This document shows positions 22,119-34,700 of a stretch of DNA of 64,000 nucleotides, piece after piece; positions within the stretch are counted from its first letter, which is position 1; every line of letters starts with the position of its first letter. Source of the stretch: Carya illinoinensis (Eukaryota > Streptophyta > Magnoliopsida > Fagales > Juglandaceae). Where the stretch lies: NCBI RefSeq assembly GCF_018687715.1, contig NC_056766.1:12610501-12674500 (forward strand), given 5' to 3'. The notes beneath the pieces were generated by a model, which did not search any database, was not told the origin of the DNA, and saw nothing but the letters and a program-made list of their open reading frames with translations. A program made the position numbers and the translations under genes.

Positions 22119-23005
22119 ATCATGATATTTTTAGCTCCAATATTATCCTAAACTAATCTAATCATAATGTCTTATATGAAAATATTGATCATTACAACAA
22201 AACTCTTTTTCCTTTTTAATTGCTTTATTCTTCAGATTTAAAATTATATATATATATATATATATACTTAATTACTTTTTTCACCTACAAAATATCAATG
22301 ATTTTTCCACATGTACGTACCAAACTTTGACGGTTATTAACGATGGTTATGAATAAATATTTCTTATACTTTTCAAATTGAAGAGGTTACGATTGTAATT
22401 TTATTTTTATCTATTTAGAGTTTGTACAAATCACTATTCGTGTATATATATATATATATATATTGTTGATGGGATTGCAATCCTCTCAAATTCTACGAGA
22501 AAGATCATGACTTCTTAAATATGTAGATTTTATATTGTATTATTTTTGTAAGGTTCGCATGACATTGTGTGTCCATTTTTCTTCTTTTTGAATTCAATTA
22601 TGTCAAACAAAGAAATATATGTATTAGAAAGTATCCTATTGACGTAGATAAATTACGTCAGATTTGGATACATACGTACCCTAGAATTCTTAGTTTCTGT
22701 TTGAATAGACTATAGAGCAAGAGAGCAACAGACATATAAAGTAAGCAATACAATTTTTGTTAGACATTTAATATTGTCTGAGAAAGTCACCAACGACATT
22801 TAGAATTGTTTTGGAGTCCACTTTAAATAAGCTCTAAGCCTAATTAATGGAACTGATCTAAAGATTTTTTTTTTTTTTGGGTGGTGATCTAAAGAAATTA
22901 ATAGGCTGAAGTTGGTATATATATAATTAAAGGACTCAAGATCATTAGGAAGTTCATTAGAAAATGTCTATTTATTTATTTAGCTTTTTGTGGTAAGAAG
23001 ATAAA

Positions 23006-23023
23006 AGATTAAAGAAGAAGAAG

Positions 23024-23053
<30 letters not shown>
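23006..23053. repeat. AAG/GAA trinucleotide microsatellite
   Basis: About fifteen uninterrupted AAG units, upstream of the ADR1 relic, in non-coding sequence (21733-23264) where I see no gene. Confidence 0.8.
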
Positions 23054-23055
<2 letters not shown>

Positions 23056-23264
23056 GAGACTAGGAGATAAGAAAGAGAACTGAATTTAAGGGCATCTGTT
23101 ATGAGAAAGTGGTAGCATAATGAGAAAGTGGGATATACCCCTAGCGATGTTTAATTTTGTTTTTAATTTCTTTTTTTTTTGTTAGTTTTCTTAATTAATT
23201 TTTACTTATTTTTAAATGTTTTTAATTTTGGAATTTGTTGTGACACGTAGATGCTTAATTGCTA

Positions 23265-23532
23265 AGGATGCTAGCTAGCTTCCTCATGGTAAATGCATGT
23301 GAGCTATTTTGGTTCAAATACCTTGACAAATGACATTGATGATCAATGTGTTAATTTGGCACGTCTTCTTGAAAAGCATTTGTAAACTGCAAAGACTAAA
23401 GAAGATTGACATGAGAGAGTCTCCACAGATTAGGAATCCATCAAATTCTGCTGCAATCATTGCGTACGTCATGCATGTTGTATCCGAAGAGGAAGTTTCT
23501 TGGCCTTGAAGTTACGGGCCGTTAAATGAGTG
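23265..23532 (+). pseudogene. Relic of the 3' LRR exon of an ADR1-like gene
   Basis: It aligns along its length with 3990-4291 of the intact gene. Shared stretches include TGTGTTAATTTG, AAGATTGACATGAG, CACAGATTAGGA, CAAATTCTGCT, CATGTTGTAT and GAGGAAGTTTCTTGG. It has several stops and frameshifts and lacks about 75 bp just before the last codons, where AATGAGTGAACGTGAT matches again. No RPW8 or NB-ARC part is visible upstream, so only the gene's tail was duplicated or kept. Confidence 0.85.
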
Positions 23533-23899
23533 AACGTGATAAGATTAGCGGAGAACTTGCATGTGTTCGGAAAACACAAGGAATTTTCCATTGCCTAATT
23601 AACTTGACTTTTATGGTATTTGCTTCGATAAAAAATGTACGTGCTCGGTAGCCAACCTTTAGTATTTTGGCTTGATCATAAGCTTCTTAAGCAACGTGCT
23701 TAAATGATGATTAGAGTATAGAATTCATCAGTCAAATTAATAATAAAAAAATAGTACAGAATTCTCATAATTTCAGTACTACAAATCTAACTCTCCATAT
23801 ATACTCAACTTGTTAATCAAATTAGTAAGGATCTTTGTATCAGACATCTTTAGGGTGTGTAAGGCGCACTTAAGACTTTCGAAATAGGCAATAATAAAT

Positions 23900-24085
23900 T
23901 AGAGAAATGATATTTGCAATTATAGAGTCTGCAAACGCTATGTAGTTTCTTTTAAAAAAATTGTAAAAATGTGAGACCTACATGAAAAAGATCAACGAAC
24001 TTTTTAATAGTGAATCTCATACTTTTTCAAAAGATTTGCATAATACTTGCATATTCCATGACTGTATATAGTATTATTCAATGAT
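23900..24085. mobile_element. MITE-like inverted-repeat element
   Basis: The left arm (AATGATATTTGCAATTATAG, then TGCAAACGCTATGTAG) and the right arm (TTGCATAATACTTGCATATT, then CTGTATATAGTATTATTCA) are imperfect inverted repeats flanking a non-coding centre. It lies inside the duplicated flank and is absent from the partner copy. Confidence 0.45.
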
Positions 24086-24412
24086 AAATATTGCTTAGGT
24101 CATGCACCATACACACTACGCTTATAGCACACTAGCGTGCATATATATAGCGACTCAAGCCATGCGAGTTTACCACCGATTGCACTTGTCACTCCATCGT
24201 TGGGGCCGGGCTTACGTGATACTATATTTAATGGACTACTAACGACACACTAATATATAGAAATTAGATCAAAATGATCGATCAAGGTCGAAAGCAAAAA
24301 ATGTATAACCTAATTAATAATATGTTACCAGAAGCTAGCATTAGTTGGTTGACTAAAATTGTAAAATATAGTTCTTGATTTGGCCTAAAGTTAGAACAAG
24401 ATATTTGGGGTG

Positions 24413-24745
24413 TATCATATGGGATCCCATACATTACATACCCTTATCCTTATCATATAAAGGTATCACAATCTACCCCCATAAATTCCCGACATCCTCA
24501 TCGGGCCTGTTCGTTGCAGGTGACACGGCTCAAGTTTCACATTTTTGATTGTGATAAGTTCTGATACCATTTATAATGCCCCAATGAAATGTCTAAATCA
24601 CATGATCTATACTTCAAAAGGACTAGTCAATAATATAATTGAAGTTCTATTGAAATCTTATAAAGAGCAAAAATTTTTTATTCCCAAGTAATGTGGGATC
24701 CCATATACTACCTACTCTTATTCTTATCATAAGTAGCATATATAT
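24413..24745 (-). mobile_element. TRIM-like LTR element remnant
   Basis: Direct repeats resembling GGGATCCCATA..CTACC..CTTATTCTTATCAT lie at about 24421-24455 and 24690-24735. Between them, TTCTGATACCA (24559-24569) is the reverse complement of a methionine-tRNA primer site. ATCTACCCCC (24471-24480) is the complement of a purine tract directly after a TATCACA end. That is the PBS/PPT layout of a very small LTR element on the minus strand, with the left LTR cut short. Confidence 0.4.
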
Positions 24746-24836
24746 ATATATATATATATACCACTTCCTTACGTAGTACCAGCTAGCATGAGTTGGCAGA
24801 CCCAATGCCATTTTCTAGTGTGGGTGGGACTTGAGT

Positions 24837-25124
24837 CTAATGTCTGCATATAATATACATGCATTTATTATCACAGAAGATCGAGCAAGAACGCGGAAAG
24901 AGAACAGCCAAATTAAGAAACGTGTGGAGCCCTTCATGATCGATCACAGATTCAACGTAAGCGTCATCCTCCTCCTCAATAGTTACTTTATTCCGAGTCT
25001 GGATTCGTCTGCATGTAAGCAAGTAGCTTGCTTCTTTCTTGTCGGTTTCAATGCGAATATCTTCAAACATCTTGTCGCGTTCAAACTTCACGTCCACGAC
25101 GCGTTTAAGCATTGTCCGCTGCAT
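24837..25124 (-). CDS. Unrecognised 95-codon open frame
   Basis: An open minus-strand frame whose middle is acidic (KVTIEEEDDAYVESVIDHEG) and charged (FERDKMFEDIRIETDKKEAS). The C-terminal third is less coding-like, and an exon could end near the middle. I do not recognise the family. It lies in the duplicated ADR1 flank and has no partner near 5.5 kb. It may be a captured exon or chance. Confidence 0.2.
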   Translation of the reverse strand: MQRTMLKRVVDVKFERDKMFEDIRIETDKKEASYLLTCRRIQTRNKVTIEEEDDAYVESVIDHEGLHTFLNLAVLFPRSCSIFCDNKCMYIICRH

Positions 25125-25546
25125 ATGTAGAGCACTCCAGAGTCCAGAAGTTTAAGCATTGATTTTGTATTATATCATTAGATTTATAAGATTGGAACGT
25201 AATATTTGAAGTTTTTTTTTTGGAGTCTGGATTTTATAGATTAATCACACCAGAAGTAGTCAAAGATGCCGCCTGATTACTTTTTGAATAATGATGGGTT
25301 TTTTGTCACCTACTCTTTTTATTTTTTGTTTTTAATCATCTGTTTGGTATGGGTATGCCCCAAATTTTTCATTGTGTTCATGAATCTTAGGGCTGTTCTT
25401 GTTTGTTTTCTGAAGTAGATAAGCATAATGCACAATGACTTCATAAGCCGATGATTCAAAAATGGAAAATGGCCGGGAATATTCATGAAGAGGTAGATAC
25501 AGATGGAACCTAATGTATTTTGCTAAGTGGGATCGACATCAGTCTA

Positions 25547-25689
25547 CACTACAAAAAAAATGAGCATGTGTAATAAATTATTTATGATAAAAATGACTAT
25601 TTGTAACGAAAATTGACTCATTTTATAAATATGAAATAATTATTTTCACAGAAAATAATTTGTCACAAATAAACAATTTTCTTGTGGTG
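25547..25689. mobile_element. Short CACTA-like MITE (143 bp)
   Basis: It begins CACTACAAAAAAAATGAG and ends ATTTTCTTGTGGTG, imperfect CACTA-type inverted ends. The interior is rich in AATTATTT/AAATAATT and non-coding. The flanks CTA (left) and CTC (right) could be a 3-bp duplication with one change. Confidence 0.55.
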
Positions 25690-25991
25690 CTCGCAAGATT
25701 AGGTCCACTCATCCTTTTGACAAGATTATAATATTCAATTACAGTGGGAAAAAAGAAAAAACAGTGACATATAGAGAGTAAGGTTTCGCGGATGGTTGAT
25801 TCTTTCTACTTGCAAGTCATGTAGAGGACATACATTTTGCACCATTAATCTCGTGGTAGAATTTGATTTGTAGGATCCGAAATTTTAAATATCTCCTATA
25901 AATTATATTTTGTCGTGTCAGCAGCGTAAATATTGTTTGTTTGACTTGTAAATAAAATTTTTAATCATGAAAATAAGTGTTACTTACCTTA

Positions 25992-26186
25992 TTAAGGTCT
26001 TGTTTGGTTAAATAAATCATCACATCGCATCTCATCATATCATTACAATTTTTTCAAACTCATCTATAAAATATAATAAACAATTCAAATTTTTAAAATT
26101 TCAACACAAAAATAATATTATAATAATATTTTATTTAATCTTCAACTTTTATCTCATTTCATCCGTGTAACCAAACAAAGCCTTAA
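25992..26186. mobile_element. MITE, family A copy 4 with clear TIRs
   Basis: The left end TTAAGGTCTTGTTTGGTTA and right end TAACCAAACAAAGCCTTAA are near-perfect inverted repeats. The core is the same as in the copies at 4490, 4880 and 6139. It is the best-preserved copy and defines the family ends. The region 26187-26872 beyond it shows only AT-rich sequence. Confidence 0.7.
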
Positions 26187-26872
26187 AAATTTCTTATGGT
26201 TCCTAAAAATTGCAGCATTTTTTATAAGATCTAATTTGCGTCTCGTTTCAAATTTGATTGTTAAAATGGATAAAGCATAAACTATCTATCACAATCTTAA
26301 TATTTCAATCAATTTTGCTACTTACTGAACAATGTTAATAATTAATAAAATTATAACACCAATAATTTTTTAGGTAATTGATGTGACAAGTTTTTACGTC
26401 AGTTCTAAAGAGATCGTTTCTAGTACAAATTGTAACACATGATGTCAATAATTGAGTACACATGTCAGTTTGTAATTGGAGTAACATTGAGGTGCAAGAG
26501 TTCTAATATATAATATTACTTTTACGTATTTTTTGCGTATTTTATTGATGTGATTAGTCAAAAAAATTATTATATATTAAAAAAATAATACAACTAATCA
26601 TATTAGTAAATTACACAAAAAAATACGTAAAAGTAACTACGTATAGAATTTTTGAATTAATAAAGAATAACTAATACACCTTATATTATCCACATGATAT
26701 AATTTGATTTAGAAAATAAATTTTAAAATTTAACTTTTACAAATCAAATTATGCCATGTGGATAATTTGTGGCATAGAAACTTAAATAAATTGCTTTCTA
26801 ATGAAGAAGCTCCAACCAAAGACTTGAGTTTTTCTTTTATCGGTTACTCAACAACTGATTGTTTACTCAATA

Positions 26873-26887
26873 ACTAGGGAGATACTT
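26873..26887. repeat. 15-bp target-site duplication of the minus-strand LINE (second copy 34905-34919)
   Basis: ACTAGGGAGATACTT occurs directly outside the poly(A) end and directly outside the truncated 5' end. This fixes both borders of the insertion. The length fits LINE target-primed reverse transcription. Confidence 0.9.
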
Positions 26888-28202
26888 TTTTTTTTTTGAT
26901 AAAACAATCAACTTCATTGAGATAAAATGATTACAAATATTTATCAAACCATAATGTTTGAAAAATAAATTCTATGATTACATATATTTATCAAACCATA
27001 AGGTTTGAAAAAGAAATTCTGGAACACAATTCCACCACATTTCTATACTATCAACCTTCCAAGCATATTTAGCCAATTGATGTGCTGCCCTATTCCCCTC
27101 CCTATGCACATGAGAGAAAACACAAGATGTAAAACAACATTTTTAAGTCTTCAAATTTTTGAAAATAGTGCCCCAAAGATAGAATCTAGCATATTATTTT
27201 GCTGCAAAGACTCCACTAACAGCAAACAATCACTTTCCACCATAATATTTGTAATCCCTATAGTCGAACACAATTGAAGGCCTCTGAATACAGCTAACAA
27301 TTCTATGGCCTCAGGCACTTCTACTTCGGATTCAACCTTATTGGTAGCCATCACTACCTTCCCTTAATTAAGCATCCCTAAAAATGCCCCAACACCCACC
27401 TAATGAAGGTCACCAAAAATAGCCCCATCTGTATTCATTTTAAGCACTTGCTTTGTGGTGGAACCCAACTATACTGATGTTTGAGCTGCATAATAGGCTT
27501 CAAAATCACTTCCTTATAACTCTTCATAGGACACAAAGCATGAAATTGGACTTAGACAAATTTTATAAAATTCCATCTTATTCCTCCTATGCCAAAAACC
27601 CCAAGCCAAACAAAAAAATAACCCTAAATCATTCCCACATTACTCTCTACCACCTACAAAGCAATATCCATAACTGTATTGCAGTTTGAGTCAATCAAAG
27701 AGGGAAAAAATTGAAGCCATAATTCTTTAGGCTAATTACATCCAAAAATAGCATGGAGTAGATGCTCTATAGGATGCAAACAGAAAATACATTGAGTCTC
27801 TAAGATGACCTTCCTCTTATGCAAATTTTCTTTTGAAGGAAGCCCCTCCTTGCGAGCATGCCATGCAATTACTTTTATTTTATTAGGAATTTTCAGCTTC
27901 CATAAAACATTCCATAACCTTTGCTGTGTTACCATCGATGAAGAGCCTACCCCTCAAACTCTTTGCTATGAAAAGATAAATCTGTAGCAGCTTTTAATAG
28001 GGCTGAAAACCGACTGACCGGTTTTGATTTTCTACCTAAACCAAAATCGACCGGTACTTCAAAAATATGGAGTTAAACCAGCCGAAACCGACCGTGCATG
28101 GGGGAGAAAACCGGCTGGTTCCAGTCAGTTTCGGTTTAGTAAGTCGGTTTGGGCCGTGGGGTTTGGGTCCTGTTTTGGGCCTTTTATCCAATACATGTTT
28201 GG

Positions 28203-28233
<31 letters not shown>

Positions 28234-28691
28234 TTTCCTGAATTCATCATCTAACATCTTTTTAAGTTTTTGTTCTTAACTAATAATTCAATTCATCATC
28301 CAAGATCTTGTAAATTCATCATTCATCATATTAACTAACTAATTACTATATTACTTACTACATAATTAAAAATAAATAAAAATAACTTCACTAAATATTT
28401 AGTATTACATATTTCAAATTTGGAAAACAAGCCAAGTTGTCTTAGGCATAGCAAAAATGCAAGTAAAAAAATAACATAAATAAATGAAAACAAATTGTCT
28501 CAAAGACTTAAACATAGAAACAATGCAGAAAATTAAGAATATCGATCTTCAAGTTCGCTCATTATTGCTTTAAGCTTTCAATCTTCAATCGTCAATACTT
28601 GTCACGTTCAATTATGCGGTCAACTCTATAAGAATAAATAAGAATAAAATATCAAATGTTAGTGAATTCATATTATGAAAAATATGAAAAA

Positions 28692-30837
28692 TTAAATTAC
28701 AATGAAAACAAAGAAAACATTACCTGATTCTACTACAAAGCTCTCTACATTATCCATAGCCTCTCGGATATCAATGTGTGTTGACGGATACCTTAACCAA
28801 TTTTGAGTGCAAATAACTGTCTCAACAGTTCTCAGAGCCAACGAACTCTGAAAAGGATCAAGCACATGACCTCCCGTACTAAATGCTGACTCGGATGCAA
28901 CCATGGAAACAGGCATGGCCAATAAGTCTCGTGCAATCCTCGCAAGTATAGGATAGTTAGCCTCATTTATTTTCCACCAAGTCAACAAGTCAAACGATTC
29001 CCTGAGTACCTCACAACCATCTCATAAATGTCGATCCACTTCAGTTTTGGTAATACTAGATCCCATGGTGGAAGATGCCCTATACCACTCCTTGAACCAT
29101 TTGGTCTCATGTTTGCCATCACCTTCATTCATGGATCTAGATGTTGGAGGGGGTTGAGAAACTGGGGTACTCGTGGTGGAACTGAATGTAGCATTATACT
29201 CTGCATACAAATATGCTAATACCTGTCTCACATTCAAAACCAACTTCTCAGCACGAAACTCATCATGGATTTTCTTCAAATGGAAAGTAAGAAGTCCTAA
29301 CTTGCTTCGTGGATTAAGCACAACAGCAATTAACATGAACAAGTTCATCCTATCTAATGACCCCAATACTTATCATATTTGGCTCTCATGTTTATGGCCA
29401 TACTCCTCAAACAAATATTAGTACTCTCGCTCAGCATAATCAATTTAGTTTGGAGATCACAAATCTCTAAAAAACTAGTGTTGGCTGTCACATATAAAAA
29501 TCCAGAAAATCTAGTAGTGGCTTCATAAAATATCTCTAAAAACTTGACAAACACTGGCACTGTCTCTCATTCTGCAGTTTTAGGAGGTCCCATGTGCCCA
29601 TCATCAAAGTAAGAAAGGAAATTATAATCCTCACTATCCATCTGCCTGAAAGCCTTCTCAAACTTCTCAGCTGCCTCCAACATCAAATAGGTTGAGTTCC
29701 ATTGTGTCTGTACATCAAGACACAACATTTTCTTACTATCAATTTTTTCTTTTTCTGCACATCTCTTAAACTTGTCTAATCTTGCGGGAGATGAATGCAT
29801 ATATCTAATTGCATTTCTAACCATTGTAATGGCATCATTGCACTCCTTCAAACTCTCACTCACAATAAGATTCAATATATGAGTACAACATCTCATGTGC
29901 ATATACTTACCCCCAAACAAATTCCCTATCAAAAACTGTTTCAAATAGAAAATTGCAGTATTATTTGAACTTGCATTATCAACAGTTACAGTAAATATTC
30001 TATTAATGCCCCAATCAAGCAAGCACGACTCAACATATCTTCCAATGGTATCCCCTCGATGATTAGGGATTAAACAAAAATTAATTATTTTTTTTCCTGC
30101 AATTTCCAATTCTTATAAATAAAATATGCAGTTAGACACATATAATTCAAATTCTGTATTGATATCCATGTATCTGTTGTCAAGGAAATCCTCATGCCAC
30201 CATCTTTAAACACTTTTTTAAGTTTCTCATTTTCTACTTTATACAACTTCATACAATCTCTTACAACTGTGACACGACATGGAACTTTAAACCGAGGTTT
30301 AAGAGACCAAGCAAATTTTCTAAATCCCTGTCCTTCAACAATCTTAAATGGAATCTTATCAATAATTATAATTTCTGCAATAGCCAACCTCGCAATCTCT
30401 TCACTAAATTTGTGGGTTATGAGAGTGCTTAATGTACTACCATCACTCTCTCCAACCCCCTCCTCAGGTGATGCCTCACCTGTCAATATTTTTTGATACC
30501 TATCCAAAGGTCCATATTTATGAGAATTTTTATGACAGGAAGGAAAATGATTTTGCATCGTTGAAGTTCCATTCCTCTTCAAGTGGCAAGCGTACATCTT
30601 GCCACAATAATTATATTTAGCCTTTGGATCATCTACAAGACAACCATCCACCTTCATAAAATGATCCCATATAATCGATTTGTCCGTCCCTTTCCGTTTC
30701 TTACGTAATGGACAAGTACTACTAGTAGGGGCACTAGGGGGTTTTGAAACATGGGTCTCTCTCACATCTTCTTCCAAATTAATTATTGATTGAGGTTCAT
30801 TTGTATCAACATCAATCGGAGACGAAGAAGAATCCAT
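28692..30837 (-). pseudogene. hAT transposase (BED zinc finger, RNase H-like core, C-terminal dimerisation), degraded
   Basis: It starts at 30837 (MDSSSSPIDVDTNEPQSIIN). A BED-type finger follows: IIWDHFMKV, then YNYCGKMYACHLKRNGTST and HFPSCHKNSH, with the first finger cysteine replaced by tyrosine. Then comes the transposase core (ARLAIAEIIIIDKIPFKIVE, SLTTDTWISIQNLNYMCLTA, FTVTVDNASSNNTAI, MRCCTHILNLIVSESLK, DVQTQWNSTYLML). The hAT dimerisation domain is near 28980-28790 (YPILARIARDLLAMPVSMVA, SESAFSTGG). Frame changes near 30100, 29565, 29360 and 29000 break it. It is of the RICESLEEPER/ZBED type. It cannot make a full transposase as it stands. Confidence 0.85.
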
Positions 30838-31139
30838 CTAAATTATAAAACAAAATATAAATGTTATACAACATCACAAGTTTGAAACATGGCAAACATA
30901 ACACAAAATATCCCAGCAACTAGTTTGCAACATGGCAAACCAAGTCTAAGACTCTAATCTAAGTTGTTCACTCATCTTCTCTCAATTTATATAAATAATT
31001 AACAATAACTAACAGATTATATATTAACAAATTATATATATATATATATATATAATAGATTATATGAGATTGCTATATATATACTTAACAAAATATATAA
31101 CAGATTATATATACAATTTGTTATATAAGTTAATATATA

Positions 31140-31300
31140 ACAAATTATATATATACGATTTATGCTAAAGTAAGAATTTGAGTACAAGATTATATACATA
31201 TATATATAACAGATTATATATATACGATTTATGCTAAAGTAAGAATCTAAGTACAACAGATTATATAAGTTAATATATAACAGATTATATATATATAAAA
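31140..31300. repeat. Tandem repeat, about 66-bp unit, in the hAT leader
   Basis: Two adjacent copies share ACGATTTATGCTAAAGTAAG within TA-rich sequence (about 31155 and 31222). They lie upstream of the transposase start inside the hAT element. Confidence 0.6.
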
Positions 31301-31724
31301 TAGATTATAATTTATATATATATAATAGATTATATGTATATATAGATTATATATATAAATTTTGTTTTGATATGGGGGTCAGAATACTCACAGAAACCGG
31401 AGGCGGAGGGAGTCACGGAGGCCGGAGGAAAATTGGGGTCACCGGATCAGCTTTGCAGTGCCGTTGAACGGGGAGAATCACTGAGTGAGAGACTCAGAGA
31501 GAGAGAGAGAGAGAAAATGGGGGGGGGGGGAGGGAGGGTAGTAGAAGAGAAAAAGAAAAAGGGAAGGGGGGACTGGGAATGGGAAGGGTAATAACTCTAA
31601 CCCGTTCCCAACCAAACGATGCCGTTTGGTTGAGACCAAATGGTGTCGTTGGCTTTTATTTTTTTCTTACACATTTAAACAAAACGATGCCGTTTCATAT
31701 GAAACGGCGTTGTTTTATATAAGG

Positions 31725-31783
<59 letters not shown>

Positions 31784-34700
31784 CGGTTGGTTTACCGATT
31801 TTCTGTGTGGTCGAACTGGGACAGAGCCGACCGACTTCGGTTTCCATTAATTTCTACCACCGACCGACTGGTTCTTTGCCAGTTCCGACGTCCGGCGGTC
31901 GGTTGCCATCGGTGGAGGTCGTTTCGCCGGTTTCGTGTACACCCCTAACTTTTAACCGAAAACTAACCACTCCTTTCATGGTTCCATGTCTATTTATCCA
32001 CTGCCTCACCTAGGAATATCATCACTTTTAAAATTTTTGCTGTTACTTTTGGATTGAAGAGAATCCTTATTTTTTCAATATCCCATCACCTTGTCTCCTC
32101 ATTAATAATAGTAGCCACAACATCATTTCTATTTTGCACAACCAGACCATGTTCTCTCTCCAAAGCTTTAAAACCTGGAACCCATTGCTTAGTCCATAAC
32201 AAAGCTAATTTCTGATTACAAATCCTCCATCTACATCCATCCCTCAACCATTTTTTAGTTTCCCAAATACTCCTCCAAGTGAATGAAGGACAATTCCCTA
32301 AACTAGCATCCATAAAGCTAGACTTTGAGAAATATCTAGCCTTAAAAAACTTATGTAAAACAGTACTCTCATATTGTAATAACCTCCAACCTTGCTTTGC
32401 AAGAAGAGTAAGATTGAAAGTTCTAATCTCCTTAAAGCCCATACCAACTCTAGTCTTCCCCTCACACATATTACTCTAACTAACCAAATGAATTCTTCTT
32501 TCATTAAATTTTTGACTCCACCAAAATCTTGACATTAACCTCTCCAATTTTGAACAAAACTGGGCAGACAAAAGAAAACAACTCATAGTATAAGTTGGAA
32601 TAGATAAAGCAACAACTTTTAATAAAACTTTTCCCCTCTTGAGATAATAGTTTTTCTTCCAACTTTGAAGTTTTTTGCCATACCCTTTGTTTAATATACT
32701 GGAAAGCACTAGATTTATTCCTACCAATAATTGGAAGTAAACCAAGGTACTTTTCATATTGTTGAACATCACTACTTCCCCATAACATACAAATTTCTTC
32801 TCTAACATCCCTTCCCACATTTCCATTAAAAACCATTGAAGTCTTTTCTCGATATAATTTTCTGACCTGAGACAGTTTCATAAGTGTCTAATACAACTTG
32901 AACTCTCTAATTTTCTTCTACCTCCTTGCAAAAAATGATACTATTATCTACAAATAACAAGTGATTGATATTTGGGGCACCCTTGCAGATTTTTATCTCT
33001 GAAATTTATTTTCTAATCCCAGCTTCTTTCAACAAAGCTTTTAGTCCCTCATTACATAACAGGAAAAGATAAAGGGACCAAGGGTTCCCTTGTCTTAAAC
33101 CCCTACTAGGAGTAATTGGCCATTTTGATTCCCCATTAACTAATACTGAAAAAGTAACTGTTTTCACACAAAACATTACCAGCTGAACAAAACCTTGCTG
33201 AAAACCCATAATATCCATCACCTTGTTAAGAAAACTCTATTCAACACGGTCGTAATCCTTGCTCATATCCAATTTTAAGGATATATATATCATTTTTCCC
33301 CTTCTTTTTAAGCTTTAAAAAATATATCAACTCATATGCTATAAGGACATTATCAGTAATTAAATGCCCTGGAACAAAATCACTTTGACTTTCACCAATA
33401 ACACATGGTAACATAGCTTTTAGTCTATTAAAAATAACTTTTGCAATCAATTTATAGGCCACATTACATAAACTAATGGGCCTATAATTAGCAGCTGTGC
33501 AACGATTTTTTTTCTTAGGAATAAGGGTAATATGAGTATGGTTGAGAGAGGCTGAAAAATGACTTATATTTAGAGCTTGAAGCACTACTGCAAGAACATA
33601 ATCACCCACTACATGCCAATATTTTTAGAAAAACACTGGAGACATTCCATCTGGACCAAGGGCTTTTGATGGATTCATTGTTGATAAAGCTATCAAGACT
33701 TCCTCTACTGTATATGTTTTGCTCAACCCTTCATTCATAGAGGGTGTACCTCTACCAGCTAAAGCACCTAGAAAATTAGTGGAACCACTAGGGTTTGAAC
33801 TTGAAAACAAATTCTAAAAATAATTAACAATAACCCTATCCCTCTGCTCACCAAACTACCATCCCCCATATCATCCTTTATCTTGACCAAACAATTTTCT
33901 TCCTTCTTTGAGATGCGTTTATATGAAAATACTTAGAATTCTTGTCCCCTTCTTTTAGGCAAAAAGCTTTTGACCTCTGCCTCCACATCACCTTCTCTAG
34001 CTTTCTTATGATCTGCCTTCTGTTGACCTGTCAGATCTTCAACATTAAAAAATTCCATCTTTTTTCTATCCTTTTGCAATTGTTGTTGGACATTAACAAG
34101 ATTGTTTTTATTCCATCCTTGCAACTTAGTCCCACACTCTTTAATTAGACCCATAACTTCATCCATACTGCTATTAGCAACCCTCTATTCCAAGTAGCCC
34201 TAATAATATCTTCACATGCTTTCTCTCCCACCCACATTTCCTCAAACTTGAATAATCTTCTAGTCCTAATTTGTCTCCTCTCACCTTCAGTAGTAACCCA
34301 GATTGGGAGATGGTCTGAATAGGCCACGAAACCACGAGTGACAAAAGCATTGGGAAACCTATTCCACCACTGAGAATTTACCAAAACTTGATCAAGTCTT
34401 TCGCAAGTGCATTGAGACCCTCCTCTCATATTACTCCATGTATATTTATTACCTCTATATCCCATATCCCTCAAAGAACAATCATTAATCACATCCCTAA
34501 ACTTTGCAATTTGCCAATCAGGCCTAACATTATAACCTCCGCATTTTTCATAATGATCTAAGAATTCATTAAAATCTCCTAGCACCATCCAAGCTTCCCT
34601 ACTTTGCCTCCCCAGAGATCTTAATAGATTCCAAGTTCGAGATCTTAAACTCACCTCAGGATAACCATAAATTCCCGTCAGATACCACAACCCTCTCACA

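Larger units (their letters stand above)
23533..25800 (+). repeat. Decayed duplicate of the ADR1 3' flank (partner about 4292-6050)
   Basis: Colinear islands match the flank of the intact gene: the 3'UTR after the stop, CGTGCTTAA..GATGA and GAATTCATC, TATTTAATGGA.TA.TAAC (near 24226 and 4856), AACGCGGAAAGAG (24890 and 5523), and TCCACTCATC.TTTTG.CAAG with GTGGGAAAAA..CAGTGAC (25716-25770 and 5950-6010). The matches keep their order and are separated by different insertions, as expected after an old duplication. Confidence 0.75.
27998..31947 (-). mobile_element. hAT transposon (3.95 kb) inserted in the LINE
   Basis: The ends read TAGGGCTGAAAACCG and, reversed, TAGGGGTGTACACG. They are flanked by the 8-bp duplication GCTTTTAA (27990-27997) / ACTTTTAA (31948-31955), one mismatch. 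The LINE reading continues on both sides. Both ends carry clustered CCGGTTT/CGGTTT motifs of the subterminal type used by hAT transposases. The transposase gene runs on the minus strand (30837-28692). The leader side (31020-31370) is AT-rich with two copies of a roughly 66-bp repeat. Confidence 0.85.

Noticed and set aside
29022..30620. Plus-strand frames opposite the hAT transposase
   Set aside because: Shadows of the degraded minus-strand transposase.
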